64,000 nucleotides of DNA, taken from contig NZ_VNHO01000008.1 in NCBI RefSeq assembly GCF_008124715.1, forward strand, positions 1 through 64,000, given 5' to 3'. The notes under the pieces are model-generated. The model was not told the DNA's origin. It worked only from the letters and a program-made list of their open reading frames with translations, and made no database searches. A program made the translations under genes and the position numbers. This stretch comes from Thermosediminibacter litoriperuensis (GTDB lineage Bacteria; Bacillota; Thermosediminibacteria; Thermosediminibacterales; Thermosediminibacteraceae). This document shows positions 52,198-61,746 of this stretch, piece by piece (the stretch's first letter is position 1; each line of letters begins with the position of its first letter).

Positions 52198-53124
52198 TTG
52201 CGTAAAATAAATCTAAGCAGGGTCATTGATAAATTTGATATGGAAATTCTCGTCAAGGTGGATAATTTACCCGACATCTACGTGATCGATCTTAACCGCC
52301 CGGGACTTGAGCTTGCCGGTTTCTTTGATTATTTCGCCTTTGAGAGAATACAGATCCTTGGCATGACCGAAATTTCCTTTTTGGAAAGCCTGGCTCAAAA
52401 CTTGAGGCGCGAACGTCTGGAGAGACTGCTTTCCTACGATTTGCCCTGCATTATAATCACGAGGAACTTGAACCCGCCGGAGGAACTGCTGGACTTGGCT
52501 GAAAAGTACGGCCGGTGTATATTAAGGACCCCTGAGGCCACTACGAGGCTCATAAGCAGGTTAACCGATTTTCTCGAGAGTGAAATGGCTCCCAGGACCA
52601 CCGTCCACGGAGTGCTCATGGACATATACGGGGTGGGGGTGCTGCTCCTGGGGGAAAGCGGCATCGGGAAAAGCGAGACCGCTATAGAACTGATAAAGCG
52701 CGGCCACCGGCTGGTAGCCGACGACGCGGTTGAAATAAAGCAGGTGGCAAAAAACGTCCTCATAGGTATGGCCCCGGAAATCATACGCTATTACCTGGAA
52801 GTAAGAGGCCTGGGCATAATAGACGTCAAGACGGTATTCGGAGCCGGCGCGGTCAAGGACGATATAAGAATAGATATGGTGGTCGAGCTAGTGGAGTGGG
52901 AAAAATATAAAGAAGGAGACCGGCTGGGCCTTCAGGAGGAAAGAATTACTATTCTTGAATCCTCCATCCCAAAAAAGACCATTCCGATAAGACCAGGAAG
53001 AAATCTCGCCGCCATTATAGAGGTAGCGGCCATGGACCACAGGTTAAAGGCTATGGGCCACAATGCGGCGCTATTATTCACTCAGAAGTTATTCAGCAAA
53101 ATACAGGAAGAAAAAAATGATTGA
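52198..53124 (+). CDS. hprK: HPr kinase/phosphorylase
   Basis: 308 residues. Walker A G-E-S-G-I-G-K-S near residue 152, the catalytic D-D-A-V near residue 176, and the C-terminal signature region E-V-R-G-L-G-I-I-D near residue 200 followed by R-P-G-R-N near residue 266. It phosphorylates Ser46 of HPr or Crh, the carbon catabolite signal of Firmicutes; no HPr gene is nearby. TTG 52198 lies 6 bases after GGGGTG; GTG 52189 overlaps that site. Confidence 0.93.
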   Translation: MRKINLSRVIDKFDMEILVKVDNLPDIYVIDLNRPGLELAGFFDYFAFERIQILGMTEISFLESLAQNLRRERLERLLSYDLPCIIITRNLNPPEELLDLAEKYGRCILRTPEATTRLISRLTDFLESEMAPRTTVHGVLMDIYGVGVLLLGESGIGKSETAIELIKRGHRLVADDAVEIKQVAKNVLIGMAPEIIRYYLEVRGLGIIDVKTVFGAGAVKDDIRIDMVVELVEWEKYKEGDRLGLQEERITILESSIPKKTIPIRPGRNLAAIIEVAAMDHRLKAMGHNAALLFTQKLFSKIQEEKND

Positions 53125-53142
53125 ATACAAGGGGGGAAAATT

Positions 53143-54198
53143 GTGCTGGATAAACTGGAAAATATAAGGCAACTGGATAAAAGCGGCATGTTCGATCTTA
53201 TTTACGGCCTTGCCGACCAGTGCGAAGAGGCGGTTAAAATAGCCCGGGAATCGGTAAAGGGCCTTAGGTTTTACAACATCGTCAACGTTGTTATTACCGG
53301 CCTGGGAGGTTCCGCCATAGGCGGTGACCTGGTGAGGATGCTGGCCGGCGACACGGCTGCCCTGCCCATTATGGTAAACAGGGATTACAGCCTGCCCTCG
53401 TTTGTGGATGAGAAGACGCTGGTGATAGCGTCCAGTTATTCCGGTAACACCGAAGAAACCCTTGCGGCCTACGATGAGGCTGTGAAGAAAAAGGCCCGAA
53501 TTGTGGCCATAACCACCGGCGGCGAACTCAAGAAAAAGGCGATGGCGGATGAAATTCCGGTGATAACAATACCGCCCGGCCTGCCGCCGCGCGCGGCCAT
53601 CGGGTATTCCTTTTTCCCGCTGCTGGTGCTTCTCGAAGAACTGGGCATTATACATAACTGCACAGTTCAGATCCCCGGAGCCATCGAGCTGATGAGAGAG
53701 GTGAGGGATGAACTCGCCCCGGAGGTCCCCGAAGAAAAGAACCCGGCCAAAGCCCTTGCAAGAAAAATACACGGCAAACTGCCGGTAATATACGGTTCTC
53801 AGGGAGTTACCGATGCACTGGCGGTTCGCTGGAAGGGCCAGATAAACGAGAACGGAAAGCACCCGGCCTTTTTCAACGTGTTTCCGGAACTGAATCACAA
53901 CGAGATAATGGGGTTTGAGGGCGACCCCGGGCTCCTAAAAGAAGTGGAAATAGTGATATTGAGGTCGCCCGAAGAAAACGACCGGGTGAAAAAGAGGATC
54001 GAAATCACTTCGGCCTTGATCCGCGATAAGGTGTCGGGAATCAGCGAAGTCTGGCCCGCCGGAGACTCCCGGCTGGAGAGGATCATGTATCACGTGATTT
54101 ACGGGGATTACGTAAGTGCTTACCTGGCGGTATTGAACGAAAAAGACCCGACGGAAATAGACTTCATCAATATATTGAAAGAGAGGATGAAGGGGTAA
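53143..54198 (+). CDS. Bifunctional phosphoglucose/phosphomannose isomerase
   Basis: 351 residues, SIS-fold. G-L-G-G-S-A-I-G-G near residue 51, S-Y-S-G-N-T-E-E-T near residue 96, the catalytic Glu in E-L-N-H-N near residue 249 and a late His/Lys region. The family interconverts fructose 6-phosphate with glucose 6- or mannose 6-phosphate. GTG 53143 follows GGGGGG. It fits the phosphohexomutase at 34757. Confidence 0.9.
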   Translation: MLDKLENIRQLDKSGMFDLIYGLADQCEEAVKIARESVKGLRFYNIVNVVITGLGGSAIGGDLVRMLAGDTAALPIMVNRDYSLPSFVDEKTLVIASSYSGNTEETLAAYDEAVKKKARIVAITTGGELKKKAMADEIPVITIPPGLPPRAAIGYSFFPLLVLLEELGIIHNCTVQIPGAIELMREVRDELAPEVPEEKNPAKALARKIHGKLPVIYGSQGVTDALAVRWKGQINENGKHPAFFNVFPELNHNEIMGFEGDPGLLKEVEIVILRSPEENDRVKKRIEITSALIRDKVSGISEVWPAGDSRLERIMYHVIYGDYVSAYLAVLNEKDPTEIDFINILKERMKG

Positions 54199-54219
54199 TA
54201 CCTTGAAGGAGTGATCCCT

Positions 54220-54969
54220 TTGAAACTGGAAGTGGATACCCACTGCCACACGGTCGCCAGCGGCCACGCCTACAGCACGGTTATCGAAAACGCGAAAGCC
54301 GCAGCCCAAAAAGGCCTGAGGATGATCGCCATAACGGACCACGGGCCTTCTATGCCGGGAGGTCCTCACCTTTACCACTTCGGCAACTTGAAGGTTTTAC
54401 CGAGGCAGATCGAGGGCGTGTACATCCTGAGGGGTGTGGAGGCTAACATCCTGGATTATGACGGTACCCTCGACCTGCCGGAAGCCTACCTGCGGAACCT
54501 GGATATAGTTCTAGCCGGTTTTCATACTTATTGTTACCGGGGAGGTAATGTGGAAGAAAACACCCGGGCGGCTATAAATGCCATGAAAAACCCGTACGTC
54601 GATATACTGGTGCACCCGGGAAATCCGGAGTTTCCGATAGACATCGATAAAGTCGTGAAAGCTTCCGTGGAATACGGGGTGCATCTTGAGATAAACAACA
54701 GTTCCTTTACGGTAAGCCGGCGCGGAAGTGAAGAAAACTGTATGCTTATAGCCAGGAAAGCGGCCGGTTTCGGGGCAAAAATAGTTGTCGGCAGTGACGC
54801 ACATATCTGCTTTGATGTGGGCAATTTCGATAAAGCCCTACGCATCATCCGGGAAGCCGGCCTTCCCGAGGAAAACATTTTAAATACCTCGGCGGAGAAA
54901 GTGATAGCTTATTTGAAGTCCAAGGGGAGAGAGTTACTACCAAAACAGGACTCAAGTTCAAAAATGTAA
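54220..54969 (+). CDS. PHP-domain phosphatase (YcdX-like)
   Basis: 249 residues. D-T-H-C-H-T near residue 6, T-D-H-G near residue 40, E-A-N near residue 73, H-T near residue 106, H-P-G near residue 134 and G-S-D-A-H near residue 192 are the nine metal-site residues of the YcdX subgroup with a trinuclear zinc centre. The substrate is unknown. TTG 54220 follows AAGGAGTG. Confidence 0.9.
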   Translation: MKLEVDTHCHTVASGHAYSTVIENAKAAAQKGLRMIAITDHGPSMPGGPHLYHFGNLKVLPRQIEGVYILRGVEANILDYDGTLDLPEAYLRNLDIVLAGFHTYCYRGGNVEENTRAAINAMKNPYVDILVHPGNPEFPIDIDKVVKASVEYGVHLEINNSSFTVSRRGSEENCMLIARKAAGFGAKIVVGSDAHICFDVGNFDKALRIIREAGLPEENILNTSAEKVIAYLKSKGRELLPKQDSSSKM

Positions 54970-54985
54970 TCAGGGGGGAATTTTG

Positions 54986-55837
54986 ATGGAGGCAGTGGTT
55001 TATTTAAACGGAGAAAGGGTTGACTATGCGGATGCAAGAGTATCCGTAGAAGATCGCGGGTTCCAGTTCGGCGACGGCCTTTACGAAGTCGTCCGGGTAT
55101 ACGGCGGAAGGTTCTTTTATTTGGACCGCCATCTGAAGAGGTTGCAGAAGGGTGCTGATGAGATATACATGGAGCTCGATTTCGGCCTCGACAAGTTAAA
55201 GGATATATGCAAAAAAGCGGTGGCAGAGGGCGGTTTTAAAGATGCTTCCGTTTATATCCAGGTTACCCGGGGTGCAGCGCCCCGCCAGCACGTCTTCCCT
55301 GAGAAAAGCTCCTGCACTTGGGTCGTGATAGCGCGTGAAGCCAAACCTCAGCCCAGCCAATTTTACGAAAACGGTGTCAACGTTATCACCGTCCCTGATG
55401 AACGCTGGACTCGCTGCAATATAAAGACCGTGCAGCTTATAGCGAACTGTATAGCCAAAGAAAAAGCCAGGAGGGCAGGAGCGTACGAAGCCGTATTCCA
55501 CAGGGGTGGGATAGTCACGGAAGCATCCAGCAGCAATGTATTCATAATCAAAGATAAAAAGCTGATCACCCACCCGGCAAACAACCTGATTCTACACGGT
55601 ATAACGAGAAGCGTGGTGCTTGAAATCGCTGAAAAGCTAGGCTTCAATGTGGTGGAAGAGACTTTTTCCCTGGATAGACTTTTCGATGCCGACGAGGCTT
55701 TTCTCACCGGAACCATGACTGAGGTAATGCCAATCGTAAAGGTTGACGGCAAGATGATAGGTGACGGGGTTCCCGGCGAGATGACCAGGGACATTATCGA
55801 GGAGTTCGGGAAACTCACAGAAACCGTTGACCAGTAA
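54986..55837 (+). CDS. dat: Class IV aminotransferase, D-amino acid transaminase-like
   Basis: 283 residues, PLP fold type IV. D-R-G-F-Q-F-G-D-G-L-Y-E near residue 27, the PLP Lys in N-I-K-T near residue 146, E-A-S-S-S-N near residue 180 and T-G-T-M-T-E near residue 243. T-R-G-A-A-P-R-Q-H near residue 96 is typical of D-alanine transaminases rather than IlvE. It would supply D-Glu or D-Ala for the wall. ATG 54986 follows GGGGGG. Confidence 0.88.
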   Translation: MEAVVYLNGERVDYADARVSVEDRGFQFGDGLYEVVRVYGGRFFYLDRHLKRLQKGADEIYMELDFGLDKLKDICKKAVAEGGFKDASVYIQVTRGAAPRQHVFPEKSSCTWVVIAREAKPQPSQFYENGVNVITVPDERWTRCNIKTVQLIANCIAKEKARRAGAYEAVFHRGGIVTEASSSNVFIIKDKKLITHPANNLILHGITRSVVLEIAEKLGFNVVEETFSLDRLFDADEAFLTGTMTEVMPIVKVDGKMIGDGVPGEMTRDIIEEFGKLTETVDQ

Positions 55838-55919
55838 CGAACGATATCAAGGATCCAAATCGAATAAATTGCGACGCGGTGTAATATAGATAGGGTAAAA
55901 GGTCATGGGAGGGCGAAAT

Positions 55920-57260
55920 ATGTGCTGGCGACCTTTTACCCGATTTTTTTGCCTTTTTCTCGCTACGGTGTTGGTGCTTTCTTTGGCGGGATGTGATACA
56001 AAAAGAGACTCACGGGGGCGCGATGAAGGAGAACAGAAAACCTGGCAGGGAGTTATAACCCTGTGGGATTTCCCCAGATGGAAGGATAAAAACGGCAGCA
56101 GTTACGGGTGGATTGAGAGGAAAATCGCTGAATTTGAAAAATCGCATCCGGGAGTATTCATACACCTTAGAAAATTAAAATGGGAGTACGGGATGGTAGA
56201 GCTGAAAGCTGCGGCTGCTACGGGGACGAACCCCGATATAGCTCCCGTGGCAGGTGATATCGATTTTATCCTGCAGGGTTATCTGGAGCCCGTCGACGAG
56301 TTTTTTACACCGGAAGAGCTCAAAAGGTACGATGAAAGAGTTTTGCAAGCCTTGAGCTACAACGGCCGGCTCTATGGGTTTCCGTGGTTTATTACCACAT
56401 ACGGCTTGTATTTAAACGCTGACGCCTTTCGTGCCAGGAACGCCCGGATTCCCCCTGAGGGAGTATGGAGTTATCAGGAATTTGTAGAGGCTCTTCAAAA
56501 ACTAACATATGATAAAAATCGGGACGGCAAACCAGACTATTTCGGCTTCAACAGCTTACTGTATCCGGGTAGCTACCAGTTGTGGGGCTTTCTTACCATG
56601 GATGGGGCGAGAATTTTCGATGAAAACGGGCGCTTCGTACTTAACAGCCCTGAAGGGAAATCGGCCCTAGCTAAAATTGTGGACCTTTTGGCAAAGTACA
56701 GGGTGGTGCCCGCAGACTTTGGTACGAGCGACGAAAAACAGGTGTGGGGTGATTTCATAGAAACAAAAAAGATAGCCGTATATCCGGCAGGACCGTGGGC
56801 TATAAACATTCTTGCGGAAAAGCAGCGGGAAGGCAAGGGCTTTGAATTCGAAATAGCCCATTATCCTTCGGGCTCGAGTAAAGCGAGGCCAGTTGCCACC
56901 GTTGCCGGCTATGCTATCTTCAAGCAGCAAGACCCGGAGAAAAGGGCTATGTGCGCCGAGTTTTTAAAGTTTATTACATCGGAAAGGGAACAGGAAGAAC
57001 TCATGAATTACGGAGTTTTTCCGGCTATTAAGGATCTTCAGGAAAAGGTGAGCGAGGATAGGCACATGAAGCGCATGAAAGAAATACTCGATAATGCCGA
57101 GATTCTTCCTAAAATACGGAATTTCACCAGAGTGGATGAAATTATAACGAGCCAGGTACGCCAGGCAATTCTCGGCAGAAAGACTCCCGACCAGGCTCTT
57201 GATGATGCAGCGGAGGAGATCAGGAAACTGCAGGAGGGTACCATGCAGAATCTCCCATAA
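55920..57260 (+). CDS. Orphan extracellular solute-binding lipoprotein (sugar ABC type)
   Basis: 446 residues. Signal peptide with lipobox L-A-G-C (C25), then the family 1 solute-binding fold with G-x-N-P-D-I-A-P near residue 100, Y-G-L-Y-L-N near residue 161 and G-P-W-A near residue 293. It is bound to the outer membrane face by its lipid. No permease or ATPase gene is next to it, which is unusual; it may serve a distant transporter. ATG 55920 follows GGGAGGG. Confidence 0.88.
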   Translation: MCWRPFTRFFCLFLATVLVLSLAGCDTKRDSRGRDEGEQKTWQGVITLWDFPRWKDKNGSSYGWIERKIAEFEKSHPGVFIHLRKLKWEYGMVELKAAAATGTNPDIAPVAGDIDFILQGYLEPVDEFFTPEELKRYDERVLQALSYNGRLYGFPWFITTYGLYLNADAFRARNARIPPEGVWSYQEFVEALQKLTYDKNRDGKPDYFGFNSLLYPGSYQLWGFLTMDGARIFDENGRFVLNSPEGKSALAKIVDLLAKYRVVPADFGTSDEKQVWGDFIETKKIAVYPAGPWAINILAEKQREGKGFEFEIAHYPSGSSKARPVATVAGYAIFKQQDPEKRAMCAEFLKFITSEREQEELMNYGVFPAIKDLQEKVSEDRHMKRMKEILDNAEILPKIRNFTRVDEIITSQVRQAILGRKTPDQALDDAAEEIRKLQEGTMQNLP

Positions 57261-57322
57261 AATTGGGGATTCTAATACCGAACCGGTAATTATGGATTTA
57301 AAGGTCTCGGAGAGTGAAGGAT

Positions 57323-57562
57323 TTGAACATAAGACCCGCAGAATTTAACAGCCTGGTGGTCGTAGGTTCTCCCGTATCTCACAAGGGTTTTACCTTCATA
57401 CCCGTTATCGATGTGACTATAGGTGGTTTTACCGTAAAAAATAGTTTGATATTTTTGGGAAATATAGTCCCGCAGGCCGTGATTATTATGGACAAAGAGG
57501 ACGTAGTGGGTATATATGCGCTAAAGGAAAATTTCCGGGCGGAAGATGCGCTAAAAAACTAA
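57323..57562 (+). CDS. Small conserved-looking protein, unknown function
   Basis: 79 residues from TTG 57323 (9 bases after GGAGA) or 82 from GTG 57314. Beta-rich, with two hydrophobic strands separated by short turns, no Cys and no signal peptide. I do not recognise a family. A GC hairpin follows. Confidence 0.65.
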   Translation: MNIRPAEFNSLVVVGSPVSHKGFTFIPVIDVTIGGFTVKNSLIFLGNIVPQAVIIMDKEDVVGIYALKENFRAEDALKN

Positions 57563-57565
57563 AGG

Positions 57566-57590
57566 GACGCGGCATTCCGCCGCGTCTCTC
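57566..57590 (+). terminator. GC-rich hairpin
   Basis: GACGCGGC (57566-57573) pairs with GCCGCGTC (57579-57586). The following TCTCAC is only weakly T-rich. Confidence 0.55.
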
Positions 57591-57752
57591 ACTTGAGAAA
57601 GTTTTAAAGTGAAATCATTAATATTTTTCCGCTGACGTAAAAGTACTATATAGGAGTTTAATGTATAATATTTGTAGGAGCTTTAACATCCGGCAGGAAA
57701 TATGAGCGAATATGCAGAAATAAATAAGCATCTGGCAGAAAGGAAAGATAGT

Positions 57753-58667
57753 ATGGACATATTGTCTTTTTACAAAGATATGTGCAAGATAATACCTCCA
57801 AATAGAGTGAGAATAAACGAGTCCATGAAGTACCATACGTCCTTCCGCATAGGCGGGCCGGCGGATATTATGGTATTGCCCCAGAGCGCTGAAGAAATCA
57901 AAAAAATCTTGAGGCTGTGCAAACAAAATGATATCCCTGTTTTTATAATGGGAAACGGTACCAACCTGCTGGTCAGGGATAAAGGCATACGGGGCGTCGT
58001 GATTAAAGTCGCCCAGAACTTCAACGATGTCGAAGTAAAGGGGAATACCATAAGATCCAAGGCTGGTGTATTTCTGTCGGCGGTCGCCCGAACAGCTCTG
58101 GAGAACCATCTCAGCGGCCTGGAATTTGCCGCCGGTATTCCCGGAACGGTAGGCGGTGCAATAATCATGAACGCAGGGGCCTACGGCGGAGAAATGGCCG
58201 ATGTGATAAAAGAGGTAGTGGTGATGGACTTTAACGGAGAGATTTTTTCGATGAAAAAAGAGGAGCTGGGGTTCGGATATCGCTGGTGCAATCTGCAGAA
58301 AGGAGGCAAAGTCGTTCTGGAGGCCGAACTCGAGCTGAAGCCCGGGGATTACGAGGATATAAGGAGGAAAATGGAGGAACTTTCTGCGAAGCGCAGGATG
58401 AAACAGCCTCTCAATATGCCCAGCGCCGGCAGCGCTTTTAAGCGTCCCACCGGAAATTACGCCGGTTCTTTGATAGAAAAGGCAGGGCTAAAAGGATTCA
58501 GGGTGGGCGGCGCAATGGTTTCCGAGCTCCACGCCGGGTTTATAGTGAATACCGGAAATGCCACTGCCGAAGACGTGCTCCAGCTTATCGGGATTATCCA
58601 GCAAAGGGTAAAGGAAGAATTCGGAATTGTACTTGAGCCCGAAATAAAGGTGGTTGGCGAGGAGTAG
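57753..58667 (+). CDS. murB: UDP-N-acetylmuramate dehydrogenase
   Basis: 304 residues from ATG 57753, the normal length. H-T-S-F-R-I-G-G near residue 30, the FAD loop G-N-G-T-N-L-L near residue 69, G-I-P-G-T-V-G-G near residue 129, and S-A-G-S-x-F-K-R-P near residue 228 with the catalytic Ser. A C-terminal Glu in E-P-E-I-K-V completes the site; it is type II-like. ATG 57702 would add 17 residues; AAGGAAAG before 57753 decides for the shorter form. It makes UDP-MurNAc for peptidoglycan. Confidence 0.94.
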   Translation: MDILSFYKDMCKIIPPNRVRINESMKYHTSFRIGGPADIMVLPQSAEEIKKILRLCKQNDIPVFIMGNGTNLLVRDKGIRGVVIKVAQNFNDVEVKGNTIRSKAGVFLSAVARTALENHLSGLEFAAGIPGTVGGAIIMNAGAYGGEMADVIKEVVVMDFNGEIFSMKKEELGFGYRWCNLQKGGKVVLEAELELKPGDYEDIRRKMEELSAKRRMKQPLNMPSAGSAFKRPTGNYAGSLIEKAGLKGFRVGGAMVSELHAGFIVNTGNATAEDVLQLIGIIQQRVKEEFGIVLEPEIKVVGEE

Positions 58668-58679
58668 GAGGGTCAAGGA

Positions 58680-60371
58680 ATGATAATTGGACTCGATGTC
58701 GGCGGTACTCATATAGATGCCGTTTTATTACGCGGGGGACATGTCCTTGAAGTCGTTAAGATCCCATATAATCCGTCGACTATCCTGGAGGGCATTTGCG
58801 AGGTAATCAATAAGTTGACCCAAAAAAGGGATCTTTCCCGGATTGAAAGGGTTAATTTGAGCACCACCATCTCCACGAACGCCGTACTGGAAGGCAGGAC
58901 ATCACCGGTAGGGATGATCCTTGAGAGCGGGCCGGGCGTTGATCCTTCTTTTGTAGCGTGCGGTAAAGAAAACTTTTTTCTGGACGGTTATATAGATCAC
59001 CGGGGGCACGAAGTAGCCCCGTTCAGGGAAGCTCTGGTTCACGAAGCTTCCAGGCGATTCAAAGAAAAGGGGATTTCGGCCGTCGGCGTTGTAACCAAGT
59101 TTTCCGTCAGAAATCCTTCCCATGAGATAAGGGTTAAGGAACTACTGGACGGCGATTTTTATCCGGTAACAATGGGACATGCTCTTTCCGGGAAGCTCAA
59201 TTTTCCTAGGAGGGTTTTTACTGCTTATCTGAATTCGGCCGTTTACGAACGCTTTACTTCATTTGCTTCGGCCATCAGGCGGGCTTTTGAGGACATGGGC
59301 ATAAAAGCCCCTATTAATGTACTGAAGGCCGACGGGGGGACGATGAGCCTTAAACAGGCGATTTCTCTTCCGGTACATACCATTCTTTCCGGCCCCGCCG
59401 CCAGCGTGATGGGGTGCTGTATCCTTTCACCCGCTTCCGAAGATGCCGTGATCATGGACGTAGGAGGTACTACCACCGACATCTCTTTCCTCGCCGGGGG
59501 CGTACCGCTCCTGGAAAAGCAGGGGATAAGGATTGGGGCGTACCCCACGCTGGTGAGGGCCATTTTTTCTTTTTCCATAGCTCTGGGCGGTGACAGCGCC
59601 GTAAAGGTCGCAGACGGCCGGGTCGTTATAGGCCCCCGCCGGGAAGGACCCCCCGCAGCTCTGGGCGGTCCCGAGCCCACCCCCAGCGATGCCATGATAG
59701 TAAAAGGGTTGCTTGATTTCGGCAGCAGGGAAAGGGCTTACCTTGCTATGAAAGAACTGGGCTTTGTTCTGAAAATGGAACCGGAGGTCGTTGCTGAAAT
59801 AATACTGGAGAAAATGGGGGATATGATCAAGAATGCCGTGGACGGGCTTCTGATGGAGCTGAACAGCAGGCCGGTATATACCGTCCGGGAACTCCTTTAC
59901 GGTAAGAGAATAGAACCTAGGGAAGTCAGGATTATAGGAGGCCCTGCCAAGGCCCTGGCTCCCGTAATCGAGCGAAAGCTCAAAATTCCATGTGTGGTCC
60001 CCGATAATTACCAGGCGGCCAATGCCATCGGGGCGGCCCTCAGCAGGACTACGGCGGAGATAACCCTCATCGCCGATACGGCACGAGGGTATATTACGGT
60101 TCCGGAGCTGGGAATCCGCCAAAAAATAGACGGCAGTTTTACGCTAAAACGGGCAAGGTCAATGGCCCTGAAGCTTGTAGAGGAAAGGGCGGCGATTCTG
60201 GGAGCATCGCCGGAGGATATAGAGGCCGAAATAATAGAAGAAAGCTGTTTTAACATGGTCAGAGGTTTTTACACCGTCGGAAAAAATATACGGGTAAAAG
60301 CCCAGGTAAAACCCGGCCTAACCGGTTATGGCGGGGAAGGGAGGGAGATAGATGCTGAAGGCCGTAAATAA
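58680..60371 (+). CDS. Hydantoinase/oxoprolinase-family (HyuA-like) protein
   Basis: 563 residues, ASKHA-like N-terminus G-L-D-V-G-G-T-H-I-D-A with T-T-I-S-T-N-A near residue 61, and D-V-G-G-T-T-T-D near residue 260. It is shorter than HyuA-type hydantoinases (~680), and no HyuB is next to it. It overlaps the HDAC-like gene by 20 bases, so both are translated together. It may hydrolyse a cyclic amide with ATP; the substrate is unknown. Confidence 0.85.
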   Translation: MIIGLDVGGTHIDAVLLRGGHVLEVVKIPYNPSTILEGICEVINKLTQKRDLSRIERVNLSTTISTNAVLEGRTSPVGMILESGPGVDPSFVACGKENFFLDGYIDHRGHEVAPFREALVHEASRRFKEKGISAVGVVTKFSVRNPSHEIRVKELLDGDFYPVTMGHALSGKLNFPRRVFTAYLNSAVYERFTSFASAIRRAFEDMGIKAPINVLKADGGTMSLKQAISLPVHTILSGPAASVMGCCILSPASEDAVIMDVGGTTTDISFLAGGVPLLEKQGIRIGAYPTLVRAIFSFSIALGGDSAVKVADGRVVIGPRREGPPAALGGPEPTPSDAMIVKGLLDFGSRERAYLAMKELGFVLKMEPEVVAEIILEKMGDMIKNAVDGLLMELNSRPVYTVRELLYGKRIEPREVRIIGGPAKALAPVIERKLKIPCVVPDNYQAANAIGAALSRTTAEITLIADTARGYITVPELGIRQKIDGSFTLKRARSMALKLVEERAAILGASPEDIEAEIIEESCFNMVRGFYTVGKNIRVKAQVKPGLTGYGGEGREIDAEGRK

Positions 60372-61665
60372 ATTGGGGCTCGTATTCTTTCCGGCCTTCG
60401 ACTGGGCCATAAGCCCTACACACCCCGAAAGAGAGGAAAGGCTGCTTTATACTCTGGACCAGGTACAGGAGGAAGGTGTAGCCGATATTGAGGGGGTCAG
60501 ATTTTACAACCCGTCCGTAGCTGAAAAAAAGGATATAGAAAGGGTACATTTTTGCGTTCCGGACATATCGTCCCTTGTTACCGAATCCCATATGGTGTCA
60601 GCGGGCGGAGCGATTACGGCAGCCCGCGCTGTAATGGAGGGTGAGGTGCGCAAAGCCTTTGCTGTGGTCAGACCCCCCGGGCATCACGCCCACAGGGTGA
60701 TTTACGGCGACAGGGGGTTCTGCATAATAAATGTCGAGGCGGTCATGCTCGAATACGTAAGGCGGACGTACGGCCCCAGGAGGGTAGTCATCGTTGATAC
60801 CGACTGCCACCACGGCGACGGCACCCAGGATATCTATTGGAACGACAGGGATACTCTTTTTATCTCAATACACCAGGATGGCCGGACTCTGTACCCGGGC
60901 ACGGGGTTTCCGGAAGAGTTCGGGGGTCCCGGTGCTTTCGGCTATACAATCAACATACCTCTTCCTCCCCAGACCGGAGAGGAAGGTTTCCTCTACGTGA
61001 TTGAAAACCTGGTACTCCCGATAATAAAGGATTACAGCCCGGATCTCATCGTAAACTCGGCCGGGCAGGACAACCATTATACAGATCCGATAACCAACAT
61101 GAACTTTACCGCGCAGGGTTACGCCAAGATGACCCAGCGGTTAAATCCCGATATTGCGGTGCTTGAAGGCGGCTATTCCATCGAAGGTGCTCTCCCCTAT
61201 GTGAATCTAGGCATAATCCTGGCCCTGGCTGGTCTCGATTACTCCCATGTAAAAGAGCCCGACTATGATCCGGAAAAAATCAGACAGCCAGACTGGATTG
61301 CTGAATACTTAAAGAGGCTCTGTGAAGAGATCTACCGGCGATGGGTGTCAAAAGAGGACGCTGCAAAAAAGATGTTTGAGGGAAAGGACCGCGTGGTGCG
61401 CAAAAAGCGGATATATTACGATACAATAGCGGTTATGGAAGAACAAGAAGAGACTATAAAAGTATGTCCGGCGTGTTCGGGGCTCATTACTATAAAATCC
61501 GAGTGCGATCTGGGTTATTCGATCCTGGCGGTTACCATACCCCGGGATGCCTGCGCCAGGTGCATCGATGAAGGCCACAGGGCTTATAGAACCGCCGACC
61601 CCGGGGATTATTCCGGGATATACCTGCAGGATAAAGTGAACGACGAATATTGCGCAAAAATATGA
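60352..61665 (+). CDS. Histone deacetylase-family amidohydrolase with C-terminal zinc ribbon-like tail
   Basis: 437 residues. P-P-G-H-H-A-H near residue 105, D-T-D-C-H-H-G-D-G-T near residue 147 and S-A-G-Q-D near residue 229 are the arginase-deacetylase fold motifs, with the catalytic His pair and zinc Asp/His present. After residue ~370 an extra domain has C-P-A-C near residue 371 and C-A-R-C near residue 402, a likely zinc ribbon not found in plain AcuC or acetylpolyamine hydrolases. GGAAGGGAGGG precedes ATG 60352. It is coupled to the hydantoinase-like gene. Confidence 0.85.
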   Translation: MLKAVNKLGLVFFPAFDWAISPTHPEREERLLYTLDQVQEEGVADIEGVRFYNPSVAEKKDIERVHFCVPDISSLVTESHMVSAGGAITAARAVMEGEVRKAFAVVRPPGHHAHRVIYGDRGFCIINVEAVMLEYVRRTYGPRRVVIVDTDCHHGDGTQDIYWNDRDTLFISIHQDGRTLYPGTGFPEEFGGPGAFGYTINIPLPPQTGEEGFLYVIENLVLPIIKDYSPDLIVNSAGQDNHYTDPITNMNFTAQGYAKMTQRLNPDIAVLEGGYSIEGALPYVNLGIILALAGLDYSHVKEPDYDPEKIRQPDWIAEYLKRLCEEIYRRWVSKEDAAKKMFEGKDRVVRKKRIYYDTIAVMEEQEETIKVCPACSGLITIKSECDLGYSILAVTIPRDACARCIDEGHRAYRTADPGDYSGIYLQDKVNDEYCAKI

Positions 61666-61730
61666 AATGGGTCGAGCTGGCCGATGTGGCTGAGAAAGCT
61701 ATAAACCAGGTCATGGATCACGTTTTATAA
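61662..61730 (+). other. Possible 22-codon ORF overlapping the HDAC stop
   Basis: ATG 61662 overlaps the previous TGA by the ATGA pattern and reads 22 codons of amphipathic, acidic-start sequence to TAA 61728-61730. There is no family evidence; it could be a coupled small protein or chance. Confidence 0.3.
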
Positions 61731-61746
61731 AAATTTAAGGCAAAAT

